DNA from: DATMFV01 sp035555975
Lineage (GTDB): Bacteria > Verrucomicrobiota > Verrucomicrobiia > Chthoniobacterales > Chthoniobacteraceae
DNA length: 64,000 bases
Direction: 5' to 3'
NCBI GenBank assembly: GCA_035555975.1
Contig: DATMFV010000035.1
Coordinates: 62,001-126,000 of the forward strand
Part shown: positions 8,412-17,384 of the stretch, one piece after another
Numbering within the stretch: position 1 is the first letter of the stretch
Layout: each line of letters begins with the position of its first letter
Notes under the pieces: generated by a model
Database searches by the model: none
What the model saw: only the letters and a program-made list of their open reading frames with translations
Told to the model about the DNA's origin: nothing
Translations under genes and position numbers: made by a program

Positions 8412-11400
8412 ATGATCCACTGGAACGCCCTCCTGGCCACAGCCGCTCTTTTGATCCTCAACGTCGCAGCTTCCGGCGAAACAGCCATGCCATGGCCGGG
8501 CGCGGAGACCCAAAAGGAACTCGGGCTGCCCGCCGCGGCTCCCCGCGCATGGGAACCGGTCTGGTCGGAAAAAGCCGCCGACAAGGCCACCCGGCTCGAA
8601 GCGATCAGCGGCCTCCACGTCGGAGGGGAGCGCCTGCTCCTGCGCCTCGCCTTCCACGGCACGCCCGATTTCAGCAACGAGCGGCTGATCGTCAACTTCG
8701 ACCTCGACCAACAGGCCGACACCGGCGAAAAAGTCAACAGCCGCGCCGGGACCGATCTCTACCTCACCCTCCGCGATCAGCAATGGAGCGCCCGCTTTTT
8801 TCCACCCCTCTGTACGGAGGAAAACAGCAAGGTTCGCGCCCTTCAGGAAGGGGATGTCGTCTATGTGATGATCGACACCCCGGTCATCGCGGCGACCGGC
8901 GGCCTCAAGATCCATGCCCGCCTGAGCCGTCCGGGCGAGCCGGACCAGTACGTCTCCGCCGCGCCATATCTGCCGATGCCGGTCGAAGCCGTCCCGCCAG
9001 TGCTGGAGGAACTCCGCTTCCGTTTCATCGCCCCGTTTTCCTCCTTCCGGTTCATCTCACCGACAGCCGGGCCAATCGATCCCTCCGTCTCCATGAGCGG
9101 TCGCAAGAAAGGGCTCGCGCTGGAGAAACTCAGCAACAAGGGACTCGACGGAGCAGCCGTCCGGGGAGATGCCGAAGATCCCTTTGGCCGCCCCCGCCCC
9201 CGCCCGCTTTTCCGCTCCGGTCCCGCGACCGCTGACGAATCAAAAGAAGCGGCCGGGCGCGTGGAAGTCGCCGTCCGTGAAGAAGCGGGTGTCGCCCGAA
9301 CCCGTGGCGAAGTCTCCTTCGGCTTTCCGTTGCCCGCTGGAACGCTTTACGACCCGGGCCATGTGAGCGTCGAGGAAAACGGACGCTCCATTCCGGCCAC
9401 GGTCCAGACGACCGTCCTCTGGCCCGACGGAAGCATCCGCTGGGTGCTGATCGCCTTTCATGACCGCTTCGAACCGCGTGAAAACAAGGTCTATACCGTC
9501 GCCTACGGGGAAAAACCGGCGCAGCCGGAAACGCCGCCGCTGCTCCGGGAAGAACGGGAACGGTTCGTCGTGGAGACCGGGCGGCTCCATGCGGTCGTTT
9601 CCAAACAGCGGGGAAGCCTGCTTGAAGAGATCGCCATCGACGGCGTCCCGACAGGGATCACCCTTCCTGAAGGGGTCTTCTTCGAAGATGAGCACGGCCA
9701 GCGTTATTCCACGCGCCAGGCCCGTCTGCTCCGCGCCGGTGTCGAAGAACATGGCAGAGATAAGGTGACGCTCCGGCTGGAAGGAGAGTACGCCACCTCC
9801 AAGGGGGAGGGGAAGCTGCGGTTTGTCTCCCGCCTGACCTTTTACCGGGGCGGGGCGCGGGTGCTCCTGACCCACACCCATCTCAACACCCACCTGGAGA
9901 ACGAGTTTTTCGATCTTCGCCGCCTCAGCCTGCCGCTGGAGATGCCCCGGGCGGCCGCCACCGTTTCAACGCTCGCGGGGAATGCCGAGACGCCGGCCGA
10001 CGCCAAGCGGATCGACGCGCAGGGCAGCCTTCTCTTTCGACAAGAAACCGAAGACCGCTCCACCCTCCGCACCGAAAAGGAGACGATCACCTCCAAACGC
10101 TCCAGCGGCGTCTTCGCCATCGAAGGGGAACGCCTCCGGTTCAGCGGAGGCATCGTCGACAGTTGGCAGCGATGGCCGAAAGGCTTTTCCGTCGAGGGGA
10201 AAGAGCTTCGGATCGACCTGCTCCCCCCCTACGAAAAAGCGTTTGAGGAGACGCTTCCCCCGCACCTTCGCTACCCCTTCTGCGAAGGCTTCTACCGGAT
10301 GAAATGGGGAATGTCGTTCACCGAACGCGTGTGGCTCGATTTCTCCGGCGAAACCTCGTTAAGCGAACTGGCGGGCGCCGTGCAAAAGCCGCTCGTCGCC
10401 GTCCTCCCGGCGGGGTGGTATGTCCAAACGCGCGCCTTTGGCGACATCGCCGTGGGTAGCGATGAACGCCACCGGCAATGGGACGCCTTTTTTGAGAAAA
10501 GCTTCCGCGCCCATCTCGCCCGCCGCGAAGCCCAGCGCGAATACGGCTTCCTCAACTACGGCGACTGGTTCGGCGAACGGGCGCGGAACTGGGGCAACAA
10601 CGAGTACGACACCGCCCACGCCTTTTTCAGCCAGTTCTGCCGCACCGGCGAGACCGACTACTTCCGCGCGGCGCTCGCTGCGGCGCGGCACCAGGCGGAT
10701 GTCGATCTCGTCCATGCCTACCCCGACCCTGCCACCGTCGGCGCGCAGGTCATCCACGGCGTCGGGCACACCGGCAGCAGTTCGCACCGGGTCGACTACG
10801 GCACCTGGAGCAACCCGATGCGCCTGAGCGCCGTCGCCACCAACGGGCATACCTGGGCCGAAGGGTTGATTGAAGCCTGGTATCTCACCGGCGACGCCCC
10901 GGTCATGGAAGCGGCGCTCACGCTCGGTGAACATATCGCCTGGGTCGCCGCTCCCCGGTTCCGGATGGCGGCCCACGCCCCGCGCTACGGCGGCTGGGCG
11001 CTGCGGGCGATCATGGCGATCCAACAGGCGACGCTCGACCCGCTCTACCTCGAAGCCGCCACGAAGCTCGCCCGGGAATCGACCAGAGAGCAACACCCCG
11101 GCGGCGGCTGGTTCTGGCAGAGGCCGACCGAGCCCGGCGTCTACCACAGGGATGCCGCGGAAGAGGCGAAAGCCCCGGGGATGACCGTCTTCCAGTCGGG
11201 CATCCTGCTCGGAGGGTGGAAAGAATACCACCGCGTGACCCATGACCCCGAGGTGGAGCCTGCGATGAAAGCCGCCGCCGGGCTCCTTTTCCGAAGCTGG
11301 AAGCTCAACGACGGCTGGCCCTACATCATCACACCGGAAGGAAAGGGGCACCCGAACAAGCCGTTCATTTCTTCCGCCACCAACATCTATTCCGCCGACG

Positions 11401-11597
11401 GCTTCCTCTATGTCGGGCTCGAACTGCTTGAAGACCCGGCTTATCAGGAAGTGGCGCTCGAGGCGTTTGATCGCCAGTTGAAGGAACACGAAATCGTCGC
11501 GATCGGCCAGCGCATTGGCTACACCCTGCGCGGCGGCAACAACCTGCTGGGCCAGCTCCCTCCCGTGAAACCGGCCGCCCTTCCGGAATCGCCATGA
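8412..11597 (+). CDS. Secreted PcRGLX/YetA-like protein (rhamnogalacturonan lyase type)
   Basis: 1061 residues with a signal peptide (MIHWNALLATAALLILNVAA). Residues 25-270 are an extra N-terminal beta domain with a calcium-like DLDQQADTGEKVNSRAGTD loop. Then follows the RIFT-barrel domain of the PcRGLX/YetA type, with GEVSFGFPLPAGTLYDPG and LWPDGSIRWVLIAF. A central beta domain and a C-terminal alpha/alpha-barrel region (NYGDWFGERARNWGNNEYDT, HGVGHTGSSSHRVDYGTWSN) complete it. Relatives include the PL26 exo-rhamnogalacturonan lyase and Bacillus YetA. The gene next to it encodes a YesU-like DUF1961 protein, and both types occur in Bacillus rhamnogalacturonan loci, which supports pectin as substrate. 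The family match is from memory of motifs, so the exact activity is uncertain. Confidence 0.75.
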   Translation: MIHWNALLATAALLILNVAASGETAMPWPGAETQKELGLPAAAPRAWEPVWSEKAADKATRLEAISGLHVGGERLLLRLAFHGTPDFSNERLIVNFDLDQQADTGEKVNSRAGTDLYLTLRDQQWSARFFPPLCTEENSKVRALQEGDVVYVMIDTPVIAATGGLKIHARLSRPGEPDQYVSAAPYLPMPVEAVPPVLEELRFRFIAPFSSFRFISPTAGPIDPSVSMSGRKKGLALEKLSNKGLDGAAVRGDAEDPFGRPRPRPLFRSGPATADESKEAAGRVEVAVREEAGVARTRGEVSFGFPLPAGTLYDPGHVSVEENGRSIPATVQTTVLWPDGSIRWVLIAFHDRFEPRENKVYTVAYGEKPAQPETPPLLREERERFVVETGRLHAVVSKQRGSLLEEIAIDGVPTGITLPEGVFFEDEHGQRYSTRQARLLRAGVEEHGRDKVTLRLEGEYATSKGEGKLRFVSRLTFYRGGARVLLTHTHLNTHLENEFFDLRRLSLPLEMPRAAATVSTLAGNAETPADAKRIDAQGSLLFRQETEDRSTLRTEKETITSKRSSGVFAIEGERLRFSGGIVDSWQRWPKGFSVEGKELRIDLLPPYEKAFEETLPPHLRYPFCEGFYRMKWGMSFTERVWLDFSGETSLSELAGAVQKPLVAVLPAGWYVQTRAFGDIAVGSDERHRQWDAFFEKSFRAHLARREAQREYGFLNYGDWFGERARNWGNNEYDTAHAFFSQFCRTGETDYFRAALAAARHQADVDLVHAYPDPATVGAQVIHGVGHTGSSSHRVDYGTWSNPMRLSAVATNGHTWAEGLIEAWYLTGDAPVMEAALTLGEHIAWVAAPRFRMAAHAPRYGGWALRAIMAIQQATLDPLYLEAATKLARESTREQHPGGGWFWQRPTEPGVYHRDAAEEAKAPGMTVFQSGILLGGWKEYHRVTHDPEVEPAMKAAAGLLFRSWKLNDGWPYIITPEGKGHPNKPFISSATNIYSADGFLYVGLELLEDPAYQEVALEAFDRQLKEHEIVAIGQRIGYTLRGGNNLLGQLPPVKPAALPESP

Positions 11598-12937
11598 AAC
11601 CGCTCTTTTCCCTCCTTCTGCTTTTCATGATCACCTCTCAAACCGCCGCCATTGCCGATCTCCTGAAACCGATCCGCCCCGAAGCCGTGGAAACCGTTCC
11701 CGGCCCCCGGGCAGGGTTGACCGGCTACCGCAGCGCCACCGACACCGCCGCTTCACTCCGGCTTTCCGAACCGCTCGGCGACCGCGGCTCCGTCGCCTTC
11801 TGGTTCAAACTGGAACGCGACCATGCCTCGCAACCCGGGGCGGAACAGGTCGCCCGACGTCTGCTGGAATGCCCCGGCGTCTTTCACGTGGAGTTCAAGG
11901 CTCGTTCCTCCCATGTGGAACTCCTCTGGAAATGGGAAGACAAAACCCTCCTGATCAACCAGCTTCGCCCGATCCTTCCCTCCCTTCCCGGCGACCAGTG
12001 GATTCACTTCGCCGTCAGTTGGGACGCGAAAGCAGGTCTCTTCAACGGCTGGCTCAACGGCACACCCCTGCGCGAAGAGGGCACGAAAGTGATCCCGTGG
12101 GAACCGTCGCAGCCGATCGCCGCCCTCCGGGTCCACTTCGGCCCGGTGGCCCTCGCCGGGCTGGAAACGAGCGCCACCCTGCCCGACGAAAAGCAACGGG
12201 CGCAAACCGTCGGCGACGCCCTGGGAACCCTCGACGCGCTGCTCGGGGCCGGTGAACGGACTCCGGTTGACTGGAAGGAAAAGAAAGGCGCGCTTTTCTA
12301 TTCCAACGACTTTGCGAGGCCGGGCGATCTCGACGACTGGGTGGCCGAAGGGCCGATGCAGACCACGTTTGAACACGGGTGGATGCAGATGCAATCGACC
12401 CTGCCCGAAGACCTCCCCCGCGGTCACGTCGTCCTCTGGCTCAAAAAAGAGCTGCCCGAAAACTTCCTGGCGGAGTGGGAGATGAAACCGGTCAACGACC
12501 GCGGCTTGTGCATCGCCTTTTTCAGCGCCCGGGGGCGCAACGGGGAGAGCATCTTCAGCGAAACCCTCCGGAAACGGAACGGGGAGTTCCCCCTTTACCA
12601 TAGCGGCGACATCGATTGCTACCATATCTCCTACTACGCCAACACGCCGGAGACCCCCGGCAGGCTCACCAGCAACCTGCGCAAGAACCACGGCTTTTAC
12701 CTGATCTCCAACGGGCCTCCCGGCATCTCGGCCCATTCCCGGGAATGGAACCGGGTCCAACTGCTCAAGGTTGGCGACCATATTCAACTCGCCGTCAACG
12801 GACGCCGCATCATTGACCATACCGACGACGGAAAACGCCACGGCCCGGTCCTCGGCGGCGGCGCTTTCGGCCTGCGGCAGATGGTCTGGACCGTCGGCGG
12901 CTACCGGAACTTCCGCGTCCACCACACCGGCCCGTAA
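11594..12937 (+). CDS. Secreted protein with LamG-like and DUF1961 (YesU-like) domains
   Basis: 447 residues with signal peptide MKPLFSLLLLFMITSQTAA. Residues 45-190 look like a concanavalin/LamG-like jelly roll (GSVAFWFKLERD, QWIHFAVSWDAKAG, FNGWLNGTPLRE). Residues 225-445 match DUF1961, the family of Bacillus YesU: FARPGDLDDWVAEGP, GWMQMQS, HVVLWLKKELPENFLAEWEM, LAVNGRRIIDHTDDG and FGLRQM. The start overlaps the stop of the YetA-like gene (ATGA), so the two are translationally coupled. A close paralogue lies at 15078-16448. A role in binding or cutting pectin side chains is inferred from YesU's context; the reaction is not known. Confidence 0.8.
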   Translation: MKPLFSLLLLFMITSQTAAIADLLKPIRPEAVETVPGPRAGLTGYRSATDTAASLRLSEPLGDRGSVAFWFKLERDHASQPGAEQVARRLLECPGVFHVEFKARSSHVELLWKWEDKTLLINQLRPILPSLPGDQWIHFAVSWDAKAGLFNGWLNGTPLREEGTKVIPWEPSQPIAALRVHFGPVALAGLETSATLPDEKQRAQTVGDALGTLDALLGAGERTPVDWKEKKGALFYSNDFARPGDLDDWVAEGPMQTTFEHGWMQMQSTLPEDLPRGHVVLWLKKELPENFLAEWEMKPVNDRGLCIAFFSARGRNGESIFSETLRKRNGEFPLYHSGDIDCYHISYYANTPETPGRLTSNLRKNHGFYLISNGPPGISAHSREWNRVQLLKVGDHIQLAVNGRRIIDHTDDGKRHGPVLGGGAFGLRQMVWTVGGYRNFRVHHTGP

Positions 12938-12977
12938 CCGGGCCACTCCACCCGCATTCACCACCCACCCCCAAGTC

Positions 12978-13772
12978 ATGACGATCAAACCCTTCCTCCT
13001 CCTCGCCTTTGCCGCCCTTGCCGGGCACTCCACGCTCCATGCCGCTCCCCTCATCGAAGAAACCTGGGCGGGCTACAACCTCGGCGCGGCCGGTTCCCAG
13101 TTTGCCGCCCAGGGGGACATCTGGAGCCTCGAAAGCGGGGCCGCCAACTACATCAGTATCGTCAACTACGCCGACTCCGACAGCGGCAAAGGGTTGCAGG
13201 TCTTTCCCAACGGCGGCAGTTGGGTCCGCATCACCACCAAAAACGGCTATACCGCCTCGGAAGGGGTACGGTTTGATCTCCAGTTCCGCCGTCTCAACGA
13301 TCTTCAATCCTTCACCCGGGTTCGGATTCAGAATGCCTATTCCGTCAGTTCGCCGACCGGTTATTTCCTGAACGTCACCGCCACCGCGCTGAACCTTTCC
13401 TCCTTTTATGGAGCCAACCCGTCGGAGGCCATCGCTTCATGGGAGTTTAAAGAGGGAGATTTCGCCGCCGACACCACCTACCGCCTCAGCCTGGAGGTGA
13501 TCGCAAAAAGCGGCGGCAACCTGGTCAACGTCTACTTCGACGACCAGCGCGTCATCTCCGTCACCGACTCCGGCACGGGTCGGTTGAACCTCGCCGTCGA
13601 CTCGCTCTATTTTGGTTTTGACAGTCGCCATCAGGAGACCGCCAGCGCCAGGGCGCTCTACGGCAACCTGACCGTCACCCCCGTTCCGGAGCCCTCCTCC
13701 GCGCTGCTCGGGATCGCCGCGCTCGGGGCCGTGGCGGCGGGCCTGCGGTGGCGGCGGGGACGGAGCCGCTGA
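12978..13772 (+). CDS. PEP-CTERM sorted surface protein
   Basis: 264 residues. The ATG at 12978 starts a signal peptide (MTIKPFLLLAFAALAGHSTL); the frame is open upstream but overlaps the DUF1961 gene there. The body begins LIEETWAGYNLG and reads as a single beta-rich domain of about 210 residues, similar in plan to the proteins at 3856 and 53631. The end has VPEPSSALLGIAALGAVAAG and then RWRRGRSR, a complete PEP-CTERM signal. It lies between the polysaccharide-active genes and their LacI regulator, which fits a surface glycan-binding role; that role is inferred. Confidence 0.87.
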   Translation: MTIKPFLLLAFAALAGHSTLHAAPLIEETWAGYNLGAAGSQFAAQGDIWSLESGAANYISIVNYADSDSGKGLQVFPNGGSWVRITTKNGYTASEGVRFDLQFRRLNDLQSFTRVRIQNAYSVSSPTGYFLNVTATALNLSSFYGANPSEAIASWEFKEGDFAADTTYRLSLEVIAKSGGNLVNVYFDDQRVISVTDSGTGRLNLAVDSLYFGFDSRHQETASARALYGNLTVTPVPEPSSALLGIAALGAVAAGLRWRRGRSR

Positions 13773-13831
13773 CCTTGCACCCGAACCGCCTCCTTGCCGT
13801 GCGCCGCTATCCGGTCTACGATCCCGGCGGC

Positions 13832-14944
13832 ATGAGTTCCGGGTGGATCACGTTGCAACAGATCGCGGACAAGGCCGGGGTTTCCCGGTCGACCGCCTCC
13901 CGCGCGTTGCGCCGTATCCCCGGGACCGCCGCCGCCACCGTCAGCCAGGTGGAAGCCGCCGCCCGGGCGCTCGGTTACGCGCCGGACCCGCAGCTCTCCG
14001 AACTGACGATCCACCTCCGCCGCCGTAAAACCGTCTCCGACCGGCCGATCATCGCCTGCGTCCACACCCTCCCCGGGGCTCTCTTTGAAAAGTACAGCAC
14101 CAAGGCGCTGGAGGGGACCAACGTCTACATCGGGGCCGAGGCGCAGGCTTACAAACTCGGTTTTTCCTTCGAACCGTTCGCCGTCGATCCTGCAAAAATG
14201 AAGGAAAGCCGGTTGAGCAGCATCCTCCGCAGCCGCGGCATCCGGCTGGTGGTGATCGCCCCCGCCTTCCGGGCCTTCACGCCGATCGACCTCCGCTGGG
14301 AATGGTTTACCTCCGTGGCGATCGGCCACTCCACGAAACTTCCCCCCTTTCACCGCGTCGCCCCGCACCAGTACCAGGGGATGATCGACATCGTCCAGCG
14401 GCTCTTTGATCTCGGCTACCGTCGGCTCGGGTTTGTCATGGTGCCCGCGACCGATCTCCGCACCCAGGGCAACTACCGGGCCGCCTACCTGATGTTGCGC
14501 AGCATTCACGGGCCGGAACGATTTGCGCCGATCCTGGTCAGCGAAGGGGACGACCGCGATACCTTCGAGCGGTGGCTCAACGAACACCGGCTCGACGCGG
14601 TGATCAAAGCGGGACAGGCGATCCCCCTCCTCGAATGGCTCGACGCCCTCCGCCGCCGCGTGCCGCAGGAGATCGGCTACGCCGACACGCACCTGCTGCG
14701 ACACGAGCGGACCATCAGCGGCATCTACCAGAATCCGTCCGATGTCGGGGCCGCTGCGGTCGATCTGGTCGTCTCCCTCGCGCACGACAACCAGAAAGGG
14801 CTCCCCAAGGTGCCCAAAAACGTGCAGGTCTCCGGGGAGTGGGTCGAAGGCGAAACCACCCGCCGCGTCGGCAAGGCGTGCGGAAGCATCTGGGCGGGAC
14901 CGGAGAGCGCGCCCCGGCGCAGATTGAGGAGCGTACGAATCTGA
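13832..14944 (+). CDS. LacI-family transcriptional regulator
   Basis: 370 residues from the ATG at 13832, which has GGCGG just upstream. The helix-turn-helix spans residues 5-50 (ITLQQIADKAGVSRSTASRA, then AARALGYAPDPQ). The sensor domain differs from the standard type: it carries RLVVIAPAFRAFTPIDLRWE, a DLGYRRLGFVM block and the late IYQNPSDVGAAAVDLVVSLA, as seen in LacI relatives of Verrucomicrobia. It stands between the PEP-CTERM gene and the second DUF1961 gene, with candidate operators at 7632-7648 and 14979-14995. Control of this pectin-type cluster is inferred. Confidence 0.9.
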   Translation: MSSGWITLQQIADKAGVSRSTASRALRRIPGTAAATVSQVEAAARALGYAPDPQLSELTIHLRRRKTVSDRPIIACVHTLPGALFEKYSTKALEGTNVYIGAEAQAYKLGFSFEPFAVDPAKMKESRLSSILRSRGIRLVVIAPAFRAFTPIDLRWEWFTSVAIGHSTKLPPFHRVAPHQYQGMIDIVQRLFDLGYRRLGFVMVPATDLRTQGNYRAAYLMLRSIHGPERFAPILVSEGDDRDTFERWLNEHRLDAVIKAGQAIPLLEWLDALRRRVPQEIGYADTHLLRHERTISGIYQNPSDVGAAAVDLVVSLAHDNQKGLPKVPKNVQVSGEWVEGETTRRVGKACGSIWAGPESAPRRRLRSVRI

Positions 14945-14975
14945 CCCGGGCGGATGCCAAAAGCTTTCCGCAAAG

Positions 14976-15003
14976 CGCAATTCAACGGTTAAAGTAAATT
15001 GCG
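14976..15003 (+). promoter_or_regulatory. CGCAATT-14-AATTGCG inverted repeat with LacI-like core
   Basis: Seven-base perfect arms flank a 14-base centre containing CAACGGTT. The inner core (14979-14995) matches the site at 7632-7648 at 11 of 17 positions by hand alignment. It lies 75 bases before the ATG at 15078. Confidence 0.45.
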
Positions 15004-15077
15004 GATTGAAAAAACCAGCGGAAAAAACCGATGCTTCGGAGACGGCCAAAGACCGGTTGGCCACGTCTTTTCCTCCG

Positions 15078-16448
15078 ATGAAACCCTTTCCTCTCTCGCT
15101 TCTCCTGCTTTGTATGATCCCTTTTGCGAACACCACCATCGTTGCCGGGCTGCTCGAAACGGTCCGCCCCGCAGCGGTCGAAACGATCCCCGGCCCCCGG
15201 GAAGAGGTGCCCGGTTATCGCAGCGCCGCTGAAGCACCCGCCTCGCTCCGGCTTCCCGAACCGCTTGGCGAACGCGGTTCGATCTCCTTCTGGTTTCAAC
15301 TGGAGCGCGACCATGCGGCAGCGCCGGGAGCGGAAACCGTGGTCCACCGCCTGCTGGAGTGCCCCGGCGTCTTTCATGTCGACTTCAGCGCCCGCCCTTC
15401 CGGTGTGGAACTCCTCTGGAAATGGAACGACCGCAAGCGCACCGTCAGCGCGCTTCGCCCGATCCTTCCGGCGCTGCCCGGCAGGCAGTGGATTCATTTC
15501 TCCGTCCATTGGGATGCGAAGGCGGGGATTTTCGACGGCTCCCTCAACGGAACGCCATTGCGCGAGGCGGGCACCACGATCGTCCCGTGGGAGCCGCCCG
15601 CCCCGATCACCACGCTCCAGGTCCATTTCGGCCCGGTCGCCCTCGCCGGGCTGGAGGTCGCCGCCGCCCCGCCGGACGAAAAAACACTCCGCCGGACCGT
15701 CGGCAACGCCTTTGGAACCCTCGACACCCTGCTCGGCGCTTACCCGCCGGTTTCCGTCGATTGGAAGGAGCAGCGCGGCAAACTCCTGTATGCGAATGAC
15801 TTTTCACAACCGGGCGATCTCGACGACTGGGTGGCCGAAGGGCCGGTGCAGGCCACCTTTGAACAGGGGTGGATGCAGATGCAATCCGCCCTGCCCGACG
15901 ACCGGCAGAAGGGTCATCTGGTCCTCTGGCTCAAAAAGGAACTGCCCGAAAGTTTTCTGGCCGAGTGGGAGATGAAGCCGATGAGCGATCGCGGCCTGGG
16001 CATCGTCTTTTTCAGCGCACGGGGAAGGCACGGGGAGGGGATCTTCAGCGAAAACCTCCAGAAACGCGCCGGGGAGTTTGCCCTTTACCATAGCGGCGAT
16101 CTCGATTGCTACCATATCTCCTACTACGCCAATACGCTGGCAGACCCCGGCAGGCTGACCAGCAACCTCCGCAAAAACCACGGCTTTTACCTGGTTGCCA
16201 ACGGTCCCGCAGGCATCCCGGCGCATTCCCGGGAATGGAACCGGGTCCAGTTGCTCAAGTCCGGCGGGCAGATCCAGCTCGCCGTCAACGGACGCCGGAT
16301 CATCGACTTTACCGACGACGGCAAGAGCCACGGCCCGATCCTCGGCGCCGGCTCCTTCGGCCTGCGGCAGATGGTCTGGACCGTCGGCGGCTACCGGAAT
16401 CTCCGCGTCTACGATCTCCCCGCCATGCCGTCCGGACCTGCGCATTGA
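15078..16448 (+). CDS. Secreted protein with LamG-like and DUF1961 (YesU-like) domains, paralogue
   Basis: 456 residues from the ATG at 15078, which gives the signal peptide MKPFPLSLLLLCMIPFAN; the frame is open to 15006 but the added part is charged. The protein follows the one at 11594 along its whole length: GSISFWFQLERDHAAAPGAE, FSQPGDLDDWVAEGP, GWMQMQS, LKKELPESFLAEWEM, LAVNGRRIIDFTDDG and FGLRQMVWTVGGYRN. Most positions are identical, so this is a recent local duplication with the PEP-CTERM and LacI genes between the copies. It has its own upstream inverted repeat, so it may be expressed separately. Function as for the first copy. Confidence 0.8.
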   Translation: MKPFPLSLLLLCMIPFANTTIVAGLLETVRPAAVETIPGPREEVPGYRSAAEAPASLRLPEPLGERGSISFWFQLERDHAAAPGAETVVHRLLECPGVFHVDFSARPSGVELLWKWNDRKRTVSALRPILPALPGRQWIHFSVHWDAKAGIFDGSLNGTPLREAGTTIVPWEPPAPITTLQVHFGPVALAGLEVAAAPPDEKTLRRTVGNAFGTLDTLLGAYPPVSVDWKEQRGKLLYANDFSQPGDLDDWVAEGPVQATFEQGWMQMQSALPDDRQKGHLVLWLKKELPESFLAEWEMKPMSDRGLGIVFFSARGRHGEGIFSENLQKRAGEFALYHSGDLDCYHISYYANTLADPGRLTSNLRKNHGFYLVANGPAGIPAHSREWNRVQLLKSGGQIQLAVNGRRIIDFTDDGKSHGPILGAGSFGLRQMVWTVGGYRNLRVYDLPAMPSGPAH

Positions 16449-16485
16449 CAAAGCCCCGGGGCTGCCAACATGATCGGCCCCATCC

Positions 16486-17349
16486 ATGAACCTCCCCGTT
16501 TTTCGTCCGCTGCGCCGTGAAGAACTCGACACCGTCCTTGGCTGGGCGCAGGCGGAGGGGTGGAACCCGGGGCTGCGCGATGCCGACGCGTTCTGGAGCG
16601 CCGATCCCGACGGCTTCCACGCCATGGAATACGAGGGGGAACTGATCGGCAGCGCCTCGACCGTGGTCTATGCAGGCCGCCTCGGCTTTGTCGGCCTTTT
16701 CATCGTCCGGCCCGAATGGCGGGGGCGCGGGTTGGGAAGCGCCTTCTGGAACGGGTTCATCGACCGGATGCGCGAACGCCTCGGAGCCGGTGGCGGCGCG
16801 GCGCTCGACGGCGTGTTTACCATGCAGCCGTACTACGCCAAAAGCGGCTTCCGTTTTTCCCACCGCAACCTGCGGATGGAAGGGGTGGGGGAGGAGCACC
16901 CCGGCGCTCCCGACGACCCGCACCTGATTGAAGCCGGTTCGCTCGACTTTGAAACCGTGCTCGATTTTGACCGCCGCCATTTCGGCGCGGAGCGGCGCGA
17001 TTTCCTGCGGCGCTGGATCGCTCCCGATAATGGGGTCGCGCTCGCGTGGAAGGAAGGGGCGCTGCTGCGCGGGTACGGCGTCCTCCGCCCCTGCTCACGC
17101 GGGTTCAAGATCGGGCCGCTCTTTGCCGACACCCCCGAAGTCGCCGAAGCGCTTTACACCGGCCTTTCCCGCCGGGCTGCCGGAGAGTCGCTCTTTCTCG
17201 ACATCCCCGAAAACAACCCCGATGCCGTGGCGCTCGCAGCGCGGCACGGGTTACGCGAAGGGTTCGGCTGCGCCCGGATGACCCTCGGCGCGTTTCCCGA
17301 ACTGCCGTGGGGGCGGATCTACGGCGTCACGACCTTCGAACTCGGGTAA
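16486..17349 (+). CDS. GNAT family N-acetyltransferase
   Basis: 287 residues with two parts. Residues 1-130 are a GNAT domain, with the acetyl-CoA loop in VRPEWRGRGLGSAFWNGF and the later AALDGVFTMQPYYAKSGFRF. Residues 150-285 match the YitH/HolE-like C-terminal acetyltransferase domain that often follows in this family (VLDFDRRHFGAERRDFLRRW, FKIGPLFADTPEVAEALY, LDIPENNPDAVALAARHGL). The substrate is not known. It stands alone, 37 bases after the DUF1961 gene, and is convergent with the bactofilin pair. Confidence 0.87.
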   Translation: MNLPVFRPLRREELDTVLGWAQAEGWNPGLRDADAFWSADPDGFHAMEYEGELIGSASTVVYAGRLGFVGLFIVRPEWRGRGLGSAFWNGFIDRMRERLGAGGGAALDGVFTMQPYYAKSGFRFSHRNLRMEGVGEEHPGAPDDPHLIEAGSLDFETVLDFDRRHFGAERRDFLRRWIAPDNGVALAWKEGALLRGYGVLRPCSRGFKIGPLFADTPEVAEALYTGLSRRAAGESLFLDIPENNPDAVALAARHGLREGFGCARMTLGAFPELPWGRIYGVTTFELG

Positions 17350-17384
17350 ACGCAATGTTTCCCCCTGGCGCGAAAGTCCCGCAA

